A DNA stretch of 64,000 bases from Fratercula arctica. Taxonomy: Eukaryota > Chordata > Aves > Charadriiformes > Alcidae. Positions 24,901-35,689 of the stretch are shown here, piece after piece (position 1 is the first letter of the stretch; every line of letters begins with the position of its first letter). The DNA is taken from NCBI GenBank assembly GCA_947846985.1, contig CANTUZ010000002.1:58236885-58300884 (forward strand), written 5' to 3'. A program made the position numbers and the translations under genes. The notes beneath the pieces are model-generated. The model was given only the letters and a program-made list of their open reading frames with translations. It was not told the DNA's origin and searched no databases.

Positions 24901-27900
24901 AGCCGTGGCTGGGAGCATCAGGAGGATCTACCTAGTGGTGGCTCTTTTGGCAATATTGCTTTCTAAGTTTCCTATTGGGAGAATCCAGTGAAATAAGTCA
25001 CCTGTGAGCAGATGTTTGTGCTTTATGGGAGCGTTTTGAATCCAGCTGTCTGTAGTTGGAAGACCTTCCGTAGGTTATATCTGAGTGCACGCTCAGGTGC
25101 TTGCCTTCTCCCTGCCTCAGCAAGGCCAAACTGAGACATTTTTAACCACTCTCCGGATTGTGTAAGCCAGTGCTAACTTGTGCCTGCAAAAGCACACACA
25201 CGCACGCATGCAGGTATGCTTGGTACACTGACACTTTTCCTCCCAAACTGTCATTTTGCTGTATATTGTATTAGAGAGTGCTGAAGCCAGATGATCATTA
25301 TGTTTTCTGACAACTTTTTTGGAACTGGCAATTTTTCTTTCCTTCATACTGGCTTGGAAGTGGAAATACAACTGAATGTTTTATATTGAGAAGAGGGATC
25401 TCTCTGAAAGTTTGCTGCTTCAAACCTCTATCAAAAATCATTTTCTGAACATCTGTGTAATACTGTGGCTGCATCAATACAGCCTCCTTAGCAAAGTGTC
25501 CTCAACCCCTTTCTAACTATCCGTGACTACGAGCGTCATGCAGGGAGATGGCATTGAGGCTCTTTCCCCTGTCATGCCAGCTATTGCACGCCCACGTGCC
25601 TTGCGCAGACTTTGGAAATGCTCTTTCTTGCATCCTTAAGCATATACCCATAGACATGCATTTCCCCCCTCTCTCTCTCACAGGTCTAAATGGATAAAAA
25701 GATGTTACAGGCACAAGCTAACGTTTTATTCGCCCTCCTTTTATAAAAATACTAAGAGGTTTTTCTAGGTCTTCCATTCTGCATCTGTTTTTCTGCTTGA
25801 CTGAACAAACATTTCCACAGAGAGTATTTATTGGGAGGGAGCCAAACTAACTAAACTATATTTTTAAGCCTGAAAAATAACCTCAAGATTATGTGAACAG
25901 GGCGCGTCTTTAGTTGGATTGGCAAATACCGGATTTAATTTTAGAACACAGTTTTAGTTTTTCATTGAGCAAATATAAAATAGGGACAAGCCCTTTGGCA
26001 ACCTGCTTATGCCACCTGCTTCCAGACTGTTATTACTGTTTCTTAAAGCTTTGGACTCCGAGCTGACTTTTCCTACTATTCTAGGAATATTCAACAGCAA
26101 AAGCAATGGAAATTAGCCAAGTTCTCATTTTCATCTAGCTTTCCAGATTTGGTAGCGGTAGCCACCTCACGGTTGAGGTGGAGCCATTGAAACATGGCTT
26201 CTTGCCCATCTCCGTCCTTCCCTGCAGAGGTAACGGCAGCATGTTCTGCCATCCCAGCAGCAGCCTGAAGGTGGGAGTGCTTTTTCTGTGGGCCTGACTG
26301 GGAAAATAGATTGAACACCTCACCTACAAGCAGCAGTTTGCAGACCTGGTGGTATCTTTCACTTTAGCTCTGGCCTACATAGCCCCAAACTGTCAGTTCA
26401 GGTGCTAGAAAAAGTCAGGTCCTTTTGTAGACACTTAAGAAATAGTTACTGAGCTGATCCCACGCAGAAGCTGATATTCAGATGTTGTTTTCTGCTGGCT
26501 TTAGTGAACTGAAAAAATATCTCAAAAGATTGGTGTCCACACTCCCTCCACCACACCCACACCCCCACACACACACCCCCACACCCACCCCAATTCAATA
26601 ATAATACACGGAAGTTTTAATGAAAACAGTTATTTTCCTAAAGAGCAAGCTGTAGTGAGCTGCCTCAGCCTCTCCCATTTCCCCACGTGGATGGAAACTG
26701 CAAAAACGCAGAGCTGGGCAGGATTTAACTTTAAAGCAAAAATGCTTAAGAAAAAGGCTACAGAAAAGGGTATTAGCCCAAACTTTGGAAAGGTAGGACT
26801 CGGCTCCTGTTCCCAGCCTGGCTCTCCCTCAGCCATGTGCTGATGCTATAGATGGAAGCAGGACAAGGGCTTCTTGTCAGCACAGCAAAGGAAGAGAGGT
26901 TGCAGAGCAGCCCTCTTCGCTCAGACAGGCAAAAGGAAAATTTATTGTGGTTGTGTGTTAAGAAGGAAATAGCTGCGTTCCCAGTTTGCTTTGTGTCCTC
27001 TTTGCTTCCAAGTGTCCAAACAAAGCTCCTTAGGCAGACATCTCAGGCTCTGGGACAGTTGACGTTCACCGTGCCTTATGGCTTGACCCATCCGATTTAA
27101 TACTGTAAGGACACATTTTTGGGTTTGGTATGTAGCTCCTTCCTGAATGCTTGAAGAACTAAAGGATGCTTAAAGCTTCCTTCTGTGGCAATACTGAGTC
27201 CTAGGGTCACTAAGTCACAGAAAGGAATGATTGAGTGTAGAGTCCCTGAGAGGCTGTGTCATTATCAGAAAAACAGACTAGCACCAAGAGAAGAAAACCT
27301 GTTGCTCAGCCATGATTATTATTTATTTTTTTCCAGTCCAGTCTTATTTAGAGACAAAGAGAAGAAAACTAATTTCCAATAAATTTCAATAGAGGCAGTC
27401 TGTGACTTTAATTGCTGGAATCGCATTAAGTCATCTTCCACCACCCGCTGTGCTATCTGAGGAGGGCTAGATGCCACCTTTGTTATTCCTCATGGCAGCA
27501 GTCTCTGTTACTCCTCATGTGTCACAGCTAAGGAATTTTGCGTTTGATCATATGTTTCCTTTCCTTGTCCCTGCAGGCTCCAACATAATTTCCTAAATTT
27601 AATCAGTGCAAAGCAATCTTGTCCCATTGTGTTATCCAGCCATAATTGGCTTCAGCTTGGATTTTTGCTTCATACGTGTTTACTCCTTAGCCGTATCTTG
27701 CCCTGAAGGGAATTTATCTATTTAAGATGCACTCTGGTGTACAGACAGATCCAGTACACCACCAAATACCTGGTGAAGTCCTCCCGTAAGACTTGACACT
27801 TGAGTCAGGGCTGCAGTGGAAACCCTTTTGTCCATCTGGGATCCCACACCCCCTCCTTTCTGCAGGCAGCTTTTCTGTCCAGGGAACTGAGCAGGACTCG

Positions 27901-28370
27901 CTGATCTCCCTTTCAGATGATACTCAGTTGGGGCACTGATGCCCTTTCTTTCACTAAATAATTTCCATTGCATGCAAAATTGAAACCTTTTGGTGAAATC
28001 TCAGGGTGAAATCCTCACAAGCCTGGGTTTTCTCTGGAATGGGAGAAAGGTGTCTCCTTGTCTTTGCTCTGATGAACACTTTGAGAAAACTTGTCTGAAC
28101 GTGCAGAGCACAGGCCCTGGTAAAGCACAACTGCTGTCGGATTCTGCTGCTGTTGTTGATACCTTTTCTCTCCTTTTCTTTCTTTCAGGGTCACAACAAC
28201 CTGGAGTGCCGTATTACACAGATCCAGGTGGACCTGTGATGAATCCCATGGCTATGGCTTTCCACGTCCAGCCCAATTCCCCACAAGGAAACCCGGTTTA
28301 CCCACCCCCACCTTCCTACTGCAACACACCACCTCCCCCTTACGAGCAGGTGGTGAAATCCTCCACGTGA
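6852..28370 (+). CDS. VOPP1: VOPP1, vesicular prosurvival membrane protein (coding exons 2-5; 5' partial)
   Basis: Spliced CDS: 6852-6910, 22127-22204, 24222-24358, 28189-28370. All introns are GT-AG and the phases agree (0 in, then 2, 2, 1). They give 151 residues plus stop; the family is about 170 residues, so only the signal-peptide exon is missing. The product begins CTEAKKHCWYFEGLYPTYY, then a Cys-rich luminal segment (EDCCGSRCC), one transmembrane helix (around FLLMMGVLFCCGAGFF), a basic RRRMYPPP stop-transfer, and a cytosolic proline-rich tail with two PPxY-type motifs (PPPPSY and PPPPYEQV). Known for the family: VOPP1 (ECOP/GASP) sits in endosomal and lysosomal vesicles, binds WW-domain proteins such as WWOX through PPxY, and is pro-survival and co-amplified with EGFR in human tumours. 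The neighbour LANCL2 is convergent, as in human. No start codon is visible here. Identification is by recall of the human protein and is very secure. Confidence 0.96.
11664..13010 (-). mobile_element. CR1 LINE, long antisense copy with decayed reverse transcriptase
   Basis: It starts near the CR1 3' end (GAATCAGAGAATAACTCAGG), runs through 3' UTR and ORF2 C-terminal sequence, and reaches the reverse-transcriptase core. On the minus strand 12874-12677 encodes DVIYLNFSKAFHTVFHNIL, which is RT motif A of CR1. The usual Asp residues in YLDFSKAFDTV are replaced by Asn and His, so it is inactive. It is the oldest-looking and longest copy in the window. The 5' border near 13010 is approximate. Confidence 0.9.
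13701..13727. repeat. C-rich simple repeat (CCCCCCA)n
   Basis: Three C runs of six to eight bases separated by A. The minus strand is G-rich and quadruplex-prone. Confidence 0.85.
16233..16254. repeat. AT microsatellite
   Basis: Alternating TA, interrupted once by AATT. Confidence 0.8.
20485..20547 (+). repeat. short tandem repeat of TATAAGTTTTG units
   Basis: About four imperfect copies of TATAAGTTTTG, with T-run length changes between copies. It is a local duplication inside VOPP1 intron 2. Confidence 0.85.
20974..20986. promoter_or_regulatory. palindromic POU octamer site TTTGCATGCAAAT
   Basis: ATGCAAAT overlaps TTTGCAT in inverted orientation, giving a near-perfect palindrome. Such overlapping octamers can bind POU-family dimers. 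No function is shown by sequence alone. Confidence 0.35.
21866..22015 (-). mobile_element. CR1 3' UTR fragment, antisense
   Basis: CACAGAATGGTTTGGGTTGG, then GGACCTCCAAAGATCATCTA, and the CR1 3' UTR down to ACCTTGAACACTTCCAG. It is a heavily 5'-truncated copy that ends about 110 bp before the VOPP1 exon 3 acceptor. The 22015 border is approximate. Confidence 0.93.
22127..22204 (+). CDS. VOPP1: VOPP1 coding exon 3
   Basis: The acceptor is TCTCTGCAG before 22127 and the donor is TTG|GTAGGT after 22204. The 78 bp complete the Ile codon and encode CRSYEDCCGSRCCVRAL, then SIQRLWYF and two bases of a Trp codon. Five closely spaced cysteines, including two CC pairs, form the luminal Cys-rich domain. 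The last residues enter the transmembrane helix. A CR1 fragment ends roughly 110 bp upstream of the acceptor. Confidence 0.96.
22205..24221 (+). other. VOPP1 intron 3 (2.0 kb)
   Basis: Bounded by GTAGGT and GCCTAG. I see no repeat or gene inside; ORFs on both strands are short and do not look coding. Confidence 0.9.
24222..24358 (+). CDS. VOPP1: VOPP1 coding exon 4 (transmembrane segment)
   Basis: The acceptor is TTTGCCTAG before 24222 and the donor is TCAG|GTCAGA after 24358. The 137 bp complete the Trp codon and encode FLLMMGVLFCCGAGFFI, the single transmembrane helix. It is followed by RRRMYPPPLVEEP and a tail ending RQPVNTAS. The Arg cluster right after the hydrophobic stretch fits a type I protein with a cytosolic C-terminus. 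The RQPVNTASG linker differs from the PNPGPGA-type linker I recall in human. Confidence 0.96.
24359..28188 (+). other. VOPP1 intron 4 (3.8 kb)
   Basis: Bounded by GTCAGA and TTTCAG. Contains a CA/C-rich simple repeat (26538-26591). No CR1 and no supported gene. Confidence 0.9.
26538..26591. repeat. CACACC-type C/A-rich simple repeat
   Basis: Mixed ACACCC and CACA units over about 54 bases, without T or G after the first few bases. Confidence 0.85.
28189..28370 (+). CDS. VOPP1: VOPP1 coding exon 5 and stop (PPxY tail)
   Basis: The acceptor is TTTCTTTCAG before 28189. The stop TGA is at 28368-28370. It encodes 59 residues starting SQQPGVPYYTDPGG and ending YEQVVKSST. The tail contains PPPPSYC and PPPPYEQV, the WW-domain ligands of the WBP1/VOPP1 family. 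The terminal KSST replaces the shorter KAK I recall in human. Confidence 0.97.
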
Positions 28371-28507
28371 GGACTCTCTGGCTCTCTGACCTGACTGTCT
28401 GAGAAGAAGGTGCCATTGCAAAATGACCAAGGTGGAAGGCATCCGCCCTTTTGAACACTTGCTAGTTCTCCAAGTCCTTTCTCCCTCCCTTCCCTGCACC
28501 TTTCCTC

Positions 28508-28513
28508 ATTAAA
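28508..28513 (+). promoter_or_regulatory. candidate proximal VOPP1 polyadenylation signal (ATTAAA)
   Basis: ATTAAA lies 138 nt after the stop codon. T-rich sequence from about 28535 could act as the downstream element. It would give a very short 3' UTR. Confidence 0.4.
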
Positions 28514-29440
28514 GTTACTTGCAAAGGGGTGATTTTTAAAATTTTTTCTTTTTTTTTTTTTTAGTAGAAGTGGAATTTTTTCTTTGTCTTCAAAATGACA
28601 GAAGTTGTCTTTGTAATGCTTTTAATGGAAACCTCTATTTAAAACCTGTATGTCTTTCTCTTTATTTATTGTTCATTTCAATCATGGGTTTAATTGCGTT
28701 GTGGCAGGCTACTGACAGCAGTTTTTTCATACAACCCCAGAGTGATGTGCACTCTCCTAAAACCCCATAGCAGAAATGCCCTCAGCTAAGGGGAGATGAC
28801 AGAGAAAGAGGGTAGAAGCATCAAGGCAATGCTGTTAGCAGAAATGGTGGCTGCCATCTTTTCCATTTACGTTTTTCTTGTAAAACTTGGTTCTGATGCA
28901 CAACAGAGAGATGCTGTGATAGAAGCCTGTGAGTGACTGAAGCACCAGTGTTGGTTGAGTCACGGCAGGGGCTTTCCCAAGTGCCCTAGAAAAGAGGGAG
29001 TCGTTACTGTAAATGATGCATCTAAAAGCAAAGGACCAGGACTGGAGTGTTTCTTGGCCAGCACCTGGACTCTGCCTGTGTGATCAGCATCCTGGCTCCC
29101 CTTGTTTTGCCAGCAGTGAGATTGTATGAAACAGCAGTATGAAACCTAAATGTCTGTAGCGAGAGGGAGGTATTAACAACCTCAGAGCTACTTGTGCTTG
29201 TTCCTCTTGACAGAACAGTTAGAAACACTGAAATATGTAGGTAAGTTTTCTTCCCTAAATCGGAAAATAATTACAGTAAGAAGTAATGGGAACACACTTC
29301 CAGGTTTGCTCCCTTGGACATTGATGGGAGTTTTGTCCCTGAGAAATAGTAGTTTTGATTATGGTCTTACTGCTGCTCCAAAGAGTACCAAGTCTCCAGG
29401 TGACAGATTGGTAAAACTGCTCTCCTCTCTAGGCCAGACA

Positions 29441-29446
29441 AATAAA
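29441..29446 (+). promoter_or_regulatory. candidate distal VOPP1 polyadenylation signal (AATAAA)
   Basis: This is the first canonical AATAAA I find after the VOPP1 stop, about 1.07 kb downstream. It is followed by TTTTTGGG and a GGTGTG stretch around 29490. Confidence 0.4.
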
Positions 29447-32400
29447 TAACTTTTTGGGACTGACGCTTAAGAGCGGGTCCTTGACCTGGTGTGCAGATGG
29501 CTTGGCTTTCAGTGACTCTTAGCTCTTCATGCGTTTTGCTGTGAGCAGCGCCAGGATTCCCAATTCACTGTCTCATGCTCGTGGCTGACTCTGAGTGACC
29601 ACAAGTCAACACCTTCAAAGAAACACAGAGCCCTTTTCCCTGTGAGGCCTCTCACACCCATCTATGTCTAGCAAAAACGTGAAGCTACTCTGAGACATGA
29701 CTACATACCAATGGGACCTTCTCCCTTCGAGTGTATTCAGAGCTGTGTCACTAAGAAGTGACAAAAAGAAGATGCCATCGCCTTCTACTGCTGAAGGACC
29801 TGCACAAACAGCATAGCTGAGGGTTTAGGAGTCCGATACAGTCCTTTGGGTGCTGGGGGAGTGCTTAATCACTACCAGTACTCCTGTGTCACTCCAGCCA
29901 GGGCACAGAGGTCACCGAGGTGGTTTGGAGTACTGAAGACCTGTGTTGCGCAAGGAGCCAAAGCTTTATTGTGCTGCTAATGCATGCCAGTGGCTTGTGA
30001 CAACTTGCCCCTAGGCAGCAAGCTGGATTTGCAGAACTGGCAGAAAAGAGCATCCCTTTTACTATGAATATGAGTCTTTAACACAAAACCCGCTAAGGGT
30101 CACTGTTTCTAAAAGCTACTGGTGGAGTCAGTAGTCATCTGGAGCAGAGCTGGCTTTTGAGGAGCTCATTCCTGCAGACCTGACTTGGGTGAAATTGTAA
30201 CTAAGGCTTTCCCTTACTGTGCATCATAATAAGGGACAACGCAAAGTACTTCTCTGTGTGTGGCGTAGGCTTGGTGGACACTTAAGATAACAAAAAAGTA
30301 CATTTTATGTATGATTACTAGGTCCATCTGCCTACCACAACTGTATATATATTCTAAGTTAGTGTGCGCTTGAAGTTTAAAGCTGCGAATGTCACTGACT
30401 ATGGTTGTGTTATACACATTTTTTTAAAAGCAAATCCAACCTTTCTGTCAGTAGAAATGACAACAGACCTCATGTTAGTAGATGGATGTTGTTAAGTCCT
30501 TTTATATTATGAAATGTATCTACAACAGCTGGCATTTTCCTGGCCACATTGAATAGAAGCCTTTTATAGTGAATTCTTACAGTGGACATTGAAATTCAAC
30601 TTCTGGTGAAGTTTTCCTGAAGTCTGGCTGGTTTATTTGCTGGTGTTGGTGGATGACTCTACCTCTTACAACACATGCACTCCTCTGCTAGCAAACTTGC
30701 GTGGTCTTCTCTTGAAAACACAGCACCTGTGTGGGCATCTGTATGAATTACTTGCAAACTGTTTACATGCCTTTCCTCCTGTTGCCTCGCGTTTGGAAGT
30801 TTTTATGTTCTCTTTTAATTTTTTTTTCCCTTTTTTTCCCCTCTTGGTTTAAAAAAAAAAAAACAAAAGTAGTGGGGAGAAAGAAGGGAGAAGCCCTGTA
30901 ACTGTTGGTAGAGTGATATCAACAACATGAAGTTGATCGGGAGTGTACGTTGCATGTTTTGCAAGGCTGGGTTGGAGGATGGACGGAGCAGAAGTAGGTA
31001 TTTCTACAGTCTCGGGGGCTTCTATTGCTCATAAAACTTGTGCAGGCTTTCTTTTGAAATGCGTTTTATTAAAGTAAGATTGGATGTTGCTGTACCTCTA
31101 GCCCTCTTCATTGCTCTTTCCTGAGTTCTTTGTATTATCGAGTAGAGTAAGAGTGTGACCTTTTGTGTGCAGAAGAGGAGAGAAGGCAGAGGACGAAGAC
31201 TTGTACTCAACAGCACTTTAGCAACCCACATGTGAAACACAGGCTGCAGGTGCACCACTGGAAAGGACGGGGCTACTTCTCACCAGTGGGCAGTGATGAC
31301 CGGTCAGGTGTGGGTGTCCCACAGGTGAAGGGAAACCATCTTCCACCAGGATTTTACTTGGCAGTAGTGATTTTCTGGGAGCTGCCAGCTGCTGCGGCTT
31401 TACCAACGTGAACTTCCCCATGTTGTGTTGATGCTTTGTCTGCTGGGATTCCCGTGGCGGATTCTATGGGTGCCGCTACTGTGTCCTCTCTAACACAACA
31501 GAGTTTTTGGTGCCTCACTGGCAAATTTTTAAGTGTTTTGACTTCAAAATAAGGTTGGGGGTGGTGGCTGGGAGCCCTGGGGATGTGTGGGGCACTCCCC
31601 TGCCCATTCCTGGGGGCACCAGAGCAGGGTACGGGGTGGACTCCTCACCTGCCTTTGAGATCTCACCATCTACATCAGGAAGTTGATTTAATGTGTTGGG
31701 GGGATCAGTCTCCTGGTTCTTGCAGAGGTGTTTGATACGAGGAGGGGTGTGTGTGTGTTAAATGCCTTCTGCTTGGGCAGAATGGAGATGCTTAAGCTGA
31801 GACAGTGAGCCCAGGGGGGAGCCAGGAACATAAATGATACCCCCTTGAGGCCCTTTCTTCAGTTGTGTGTCCACAAAACGTGTCTGATGTACCTGTGAGG
31901 TGGCAGCGATTTGGAGGAACGTGCCTAGGTGGGTAAGGAAACCTTTGAGGTCTCTGCTGCTGTGACCCCGGCAGAAATGGGAATAAGGGAGTCAGTCCAT
32001 TTCTGCCACAATGAAATCTCCAACTGTGCCACTTTGAGAGAAAAGTCACTACTTTGATACACCTTGCCTGTAGCTCTGGTGTGGCCAGTCCTTCGTACGT
32101 CCGAGGCTTGTGCAACAAGCACAGGCTGCACTGTGGGATGGGGAGGGAACCTGCCTTTCCTGTGGCTGAGCCGTTGGTTTTTAGCCAGAGGTTTCGCTGT
32201 CAGTCCTGTCTCAATGAAGAACAGCAAAGGTCATGGATGTCTGGATGTGCTCTGCTCTCTTTCCTCCTTGCAGGGAGGGAATGAGCAGAGGTCTTTATAG
32301 ACTTGTATGCCCTCTGTGATCAGCTTGTGCCTCCAGATATGCTGTCATCAAATTTGTCTGTGAAGAGCTATTAAAAGGCTGTATTACTGAGACTCTCAAC

Positions 32401-34712
32401 AGGGAGTTGGCCATCTCCTGCCGCAAACCTTCCCAACCTCAGGTGTTTTCAGGGCCACGGACCTGGCCACGTTTCTGAGCAGGTTCCAGCTGCTAGTTCT
32501 TCCACGTCACTGGTGAGACCAAAAAGCCACATTTGCTTCCCTTCCTATCAGCTGGCAGGAGGTTTCTTACCTGTTAGGTATCTGTGTGTGACCAACACAC
32601 CACCCGCCCTTCCTCCTTCAGCCAGCGCTGCTCTACTTCCATCCCACCAGCCGTATGTCTCCCCGGCCAGGGTGGTGCAGGGTGTGGACTCTGCTCCCCA
32701 GGTGGAGGGAATAGTTTATTTCTGAGGTGTTTTTCAGGTCATTAATTGGACTGGTCTGTCTACAGATACCGGAACACCCTGAGATTTGTTTTGGATTATG
32801 TTAAATCAGTTGGCTGCCTGATGAGTGATACAGCTAAACATTTGGGACAGACATAGCCTGACTCCTCCACGCTGTAGAAATGCACCTCTTTGGCAGAAGA
32901 GACCTTCTTAAATACTGGTTTAGGGGTCAAGTTGAGGGTGAGGAGGGCGGGCAGGCTCTGCCTGCCTCCCCTCGCCTCCATCACGTGTGTGAACCACCCT
33001 GCCGCTGGACACAGATGTGAAACGCCGGCAGCAGGGGATAGACGCGGGCAGTGCCAGGCAGCTGGTCATGAGCTCAAATGCTCAGCTCGGTGGGTTTGGG
33101 CAGAAAATCAGTCCCGACTGCTGAACGGCTGCCCTCGACTCCTGCAGCCCCATCTTGCATGACGGCAGAGCTGCTGGTGGTCTGGGGTAGGTGCTACACC
33201 AGGGAGATGTTTTGGTAGGGGGGGAGGCTGGGATGTGGGTGACCTGGTGGTGGGTGGCAGATGGGTGGGTGTGACCCAGCACCAACAAAGGGACAGAAAT
33301 GATCCCATTTCCAACAGTAAAGGCGTGAAGTGGCACGGCCTGAAAACTTGCTGGCTGGCATTGTGCGTGATGCTGTGTGTCTGTGGGCAGCTGCAGGGGC
33401 TTATGCAGATGTTGGTTATCAGCCTGGGTTTGCTGGTGGGTTGCTGTGGTTTGAGTGGGGAGGAGAGGAAGAACACTCTTGTAATACCATCTTCTTCTAC
33501 CTAGCTACTGTTAGGAGTAAGCAGGGGTGCAGAGCGACTCCATGATCATGGGACCAGCCTGCAGATGCTGTGTCCTGCCTGTCCCAGGAGGCCTTGGGAA
33601 TTACTTTCCTTTAGCTCCCCGCCTCTTTGTATGCTCCACGCATCTCCTTTCAGCCCTGCAACTGCAAAGTGATGGTTCATTCAAGATGATCCCTCTGAAA
33701 CGCAGCAATGGGGATTGCTTTTCTGTCCTTCAGCAGGGCTGTAAAGCCTCTTTCAGCAGTCAGGCTAAAGCTCACCCTTCAGCCGCTGCTGACATGGCTC
33801 TCGCTGCCTCAGGCTCACACTGAAGCAGGGGCTGGCTGCTGCCAGAGCATCTCCCGAGCCTGGGAGCTGCTTTTTTTTTCCCCAGGAAAGTAAATTTTCT
33901 TCCCACAAGGTGCCTTCCCTCCAAGGTGCTCGCTGCTTTCCATGCTGTTGAGGGAAGGCTCCATATTAATGGCTGAATTATGTTCATAAAGTTTTGCTGC
34001 TTCTTTCTTCTTCAGCCTTCCAGCAAGTACACAGCCCTGGCACCTGCTGTCAGGCCCAGGGCACCTGAGGCAGGGTGTGGGCGAGGGAGCCCGTCGCGGC
34101 AGCGCGGGGGAGCTGAAGCCACTAAAGTAGCACAATGAATAATCATGGGATTTTGTTCTCGCGTCTCTCCTCCACCTCCTTCTCCCTGCTGTGACTGGGT
34201 GCCCCATGGCCCACGGGAGAGGGGCAAATGTCACCGGCAGTATCCGGCGATGCCTTCCGTGCCTCCCAGTAATTAGCAGGCTGACTCATCAGTTGTGCTG
34301 CAAATAGGCCCCGGATTGACAAGGAGGGTACCAACCCTGCCGTTTCTGTTTGGGCTGACAGGCAGCTGTGCCTGCGTTTCATTATCACCGTGGTGAAAAG
34401 ATACTGTAGTTGACAAGCTTTTTTTGTTTTGTAGGTGGTTTTGTGTTTCTCTTTCTCCTTTTCTTTAGAGCCCCGTGACAGCTTACACTGCTGTGGAAAC
34501 AAAGAGCTGGGACTATATTTTCCAACAAGCTTTTCAGACTATGTGAAGAAGCAAAGGAGGTTCTTCCCTACTTCAAACAAACCAACCAAAAAAAACACCC
34601 CCAAGCCCTCAGATGTGTTAAGTTTTATACACATACACCCAAAAAAGCCACTACTCAGCACACAGGTCAGCCCAGAAGATAAAACACCTTGTCAGATAGC
34701 AAAGCCTTACTG

Positions 34713-34719
<7 letters not shown>

Positions 34720-34747
<28 letters not shown>
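34720..34747. repeat. T28 homopolymer run
   Basis: Twenty-eight consecutive T. It could be an old poly(A) tail on the minus strand, but no retrocopy is recognisable next to it. Confidence 0.9.
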
Positions 34748-34750
<3 letters not shown>

Positions 34751-35130
34751 CCCCCATTTTTCTTTTTCTGGTGTAACTGATGCGTCACTGCTAATTGAGT
34801 GGGCGAGAGAGATGGGCCAGGATGTCTTTGCAGGCCCCGTGGCTGTGGGAGCCCTCCCCTGTGATGCCCTGCCGCTGGCATTTTGCAGTTGTTTGTACTC
34901 TTTGACAGGGCCAGGACTCCAGAGACAGCGTGCAGGGGAAGATCCAGCATAAGGCAGTTTGTACAAAGCAATTGCTAGATAATGACGCTATTAAAGAGGA
35001 GAGGCACAACTGGCAGCTACTGTCCCAAGCTGCCGAGTGCTGCGAGGTGAAGGGGACAGTAGAGAAAGCAGAGGGAGAAGTGACAAGTTAAGCTCCTTAG
35101 CTGCACGTATGTCTTACTTTGGCTTTATGT

Positions 35131-35689
35131 AGTGATCGTGCCCCTGTACTGGGCACTGGTGAGGCCCCACCTCGAGTACTGTGTCCAGTTTTGGGCCCCT
35201 CGCCACAAAAGAGACACTGAGGTGCTGGAGCGGGTCCAGAGAAGGGCAACGAAGCTGGTGAGGGGTCTGGAGGACAAGTCTTGTGAGGAGCGGCTGAAGG
35301 AACTGGGGTGGTTTAGCCTGGAGAAAAGGAGGCTGAGGGGAGACATTATTGCTCTCTACAACTACCTGAAAGGAGGGTGTAGAGAGGTGGTGGTTGGTCT
35401 CTTCTCCCAAGTAACAGGTGATAGGACAAGAGGAAACAGCCTCAAGTTGTGCCAGGGGAGGTTTAGACTGGATATTAGGAAAATTTTTTTACAGTGAAAG
35501 GGTTATTTAAGCATTGGAACAGGCTGCCCAGGGAAGTGGTTGAGGCACCATCCCTGAAGGTATTCAAAAGACAGGCAGCTGTAGTGCTTAGCGATATGGT
35601 TTAGTGATGGTTTTTGTCAGTGTTGGGTTGATGGTTGGACTCAATAATCCGAAAGGTCCCTCCCAACCTCGGCAATTCTATGATTCTAG
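35131..35689 (+). mobile_element. CR1 LINE 3' part, sense, ORF2 C-terminus nearly intact
   Basis: The plus strand encodes [20 protein letters not shown], then [20 protein letters not shown] and [20 protein letters not shown], up to the frame end near 35497. The CR1 3' UTR and the tail ATTCTATGATTCTAG follow. It is 5'-truncated but has a long uninterrupted frame, so it is fairly young. Confidence 0.95.

Larger units (their letters stand above)
28371..29470 (+). other. VOPP1: VOPP1 3' UTR, extent uncertain
   Basis: Non-coding sequence follows the VOPP1 stop. It contains a T-rich stretch around 28535-28562. Two polyadenylation signals are visible: ATTAAA at 28508-28513 and AATAAA at 29441-29446. 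The second has T- and GT-rich sequence shortly after it. Which one is used cannot be told from sequence; the long form is my guess, since mammalian VOPP1 3' UTRs are long. Confidence 0.5.

Noticed and set aside
32890..34234. Many overlapping ORFs on both strands at 32.9-34.2 kb
   Set aside because: The high GC content lowers stop frequency here. No frame has splice sites or recognisable motifs.
34720..34747. T28 run as the poly(A) tail of a minus-strand processed pseudogene
   Set aside because: No AATAAA before the tail, no target-site duplication I can see, and no recognisable retrocopy next to it.
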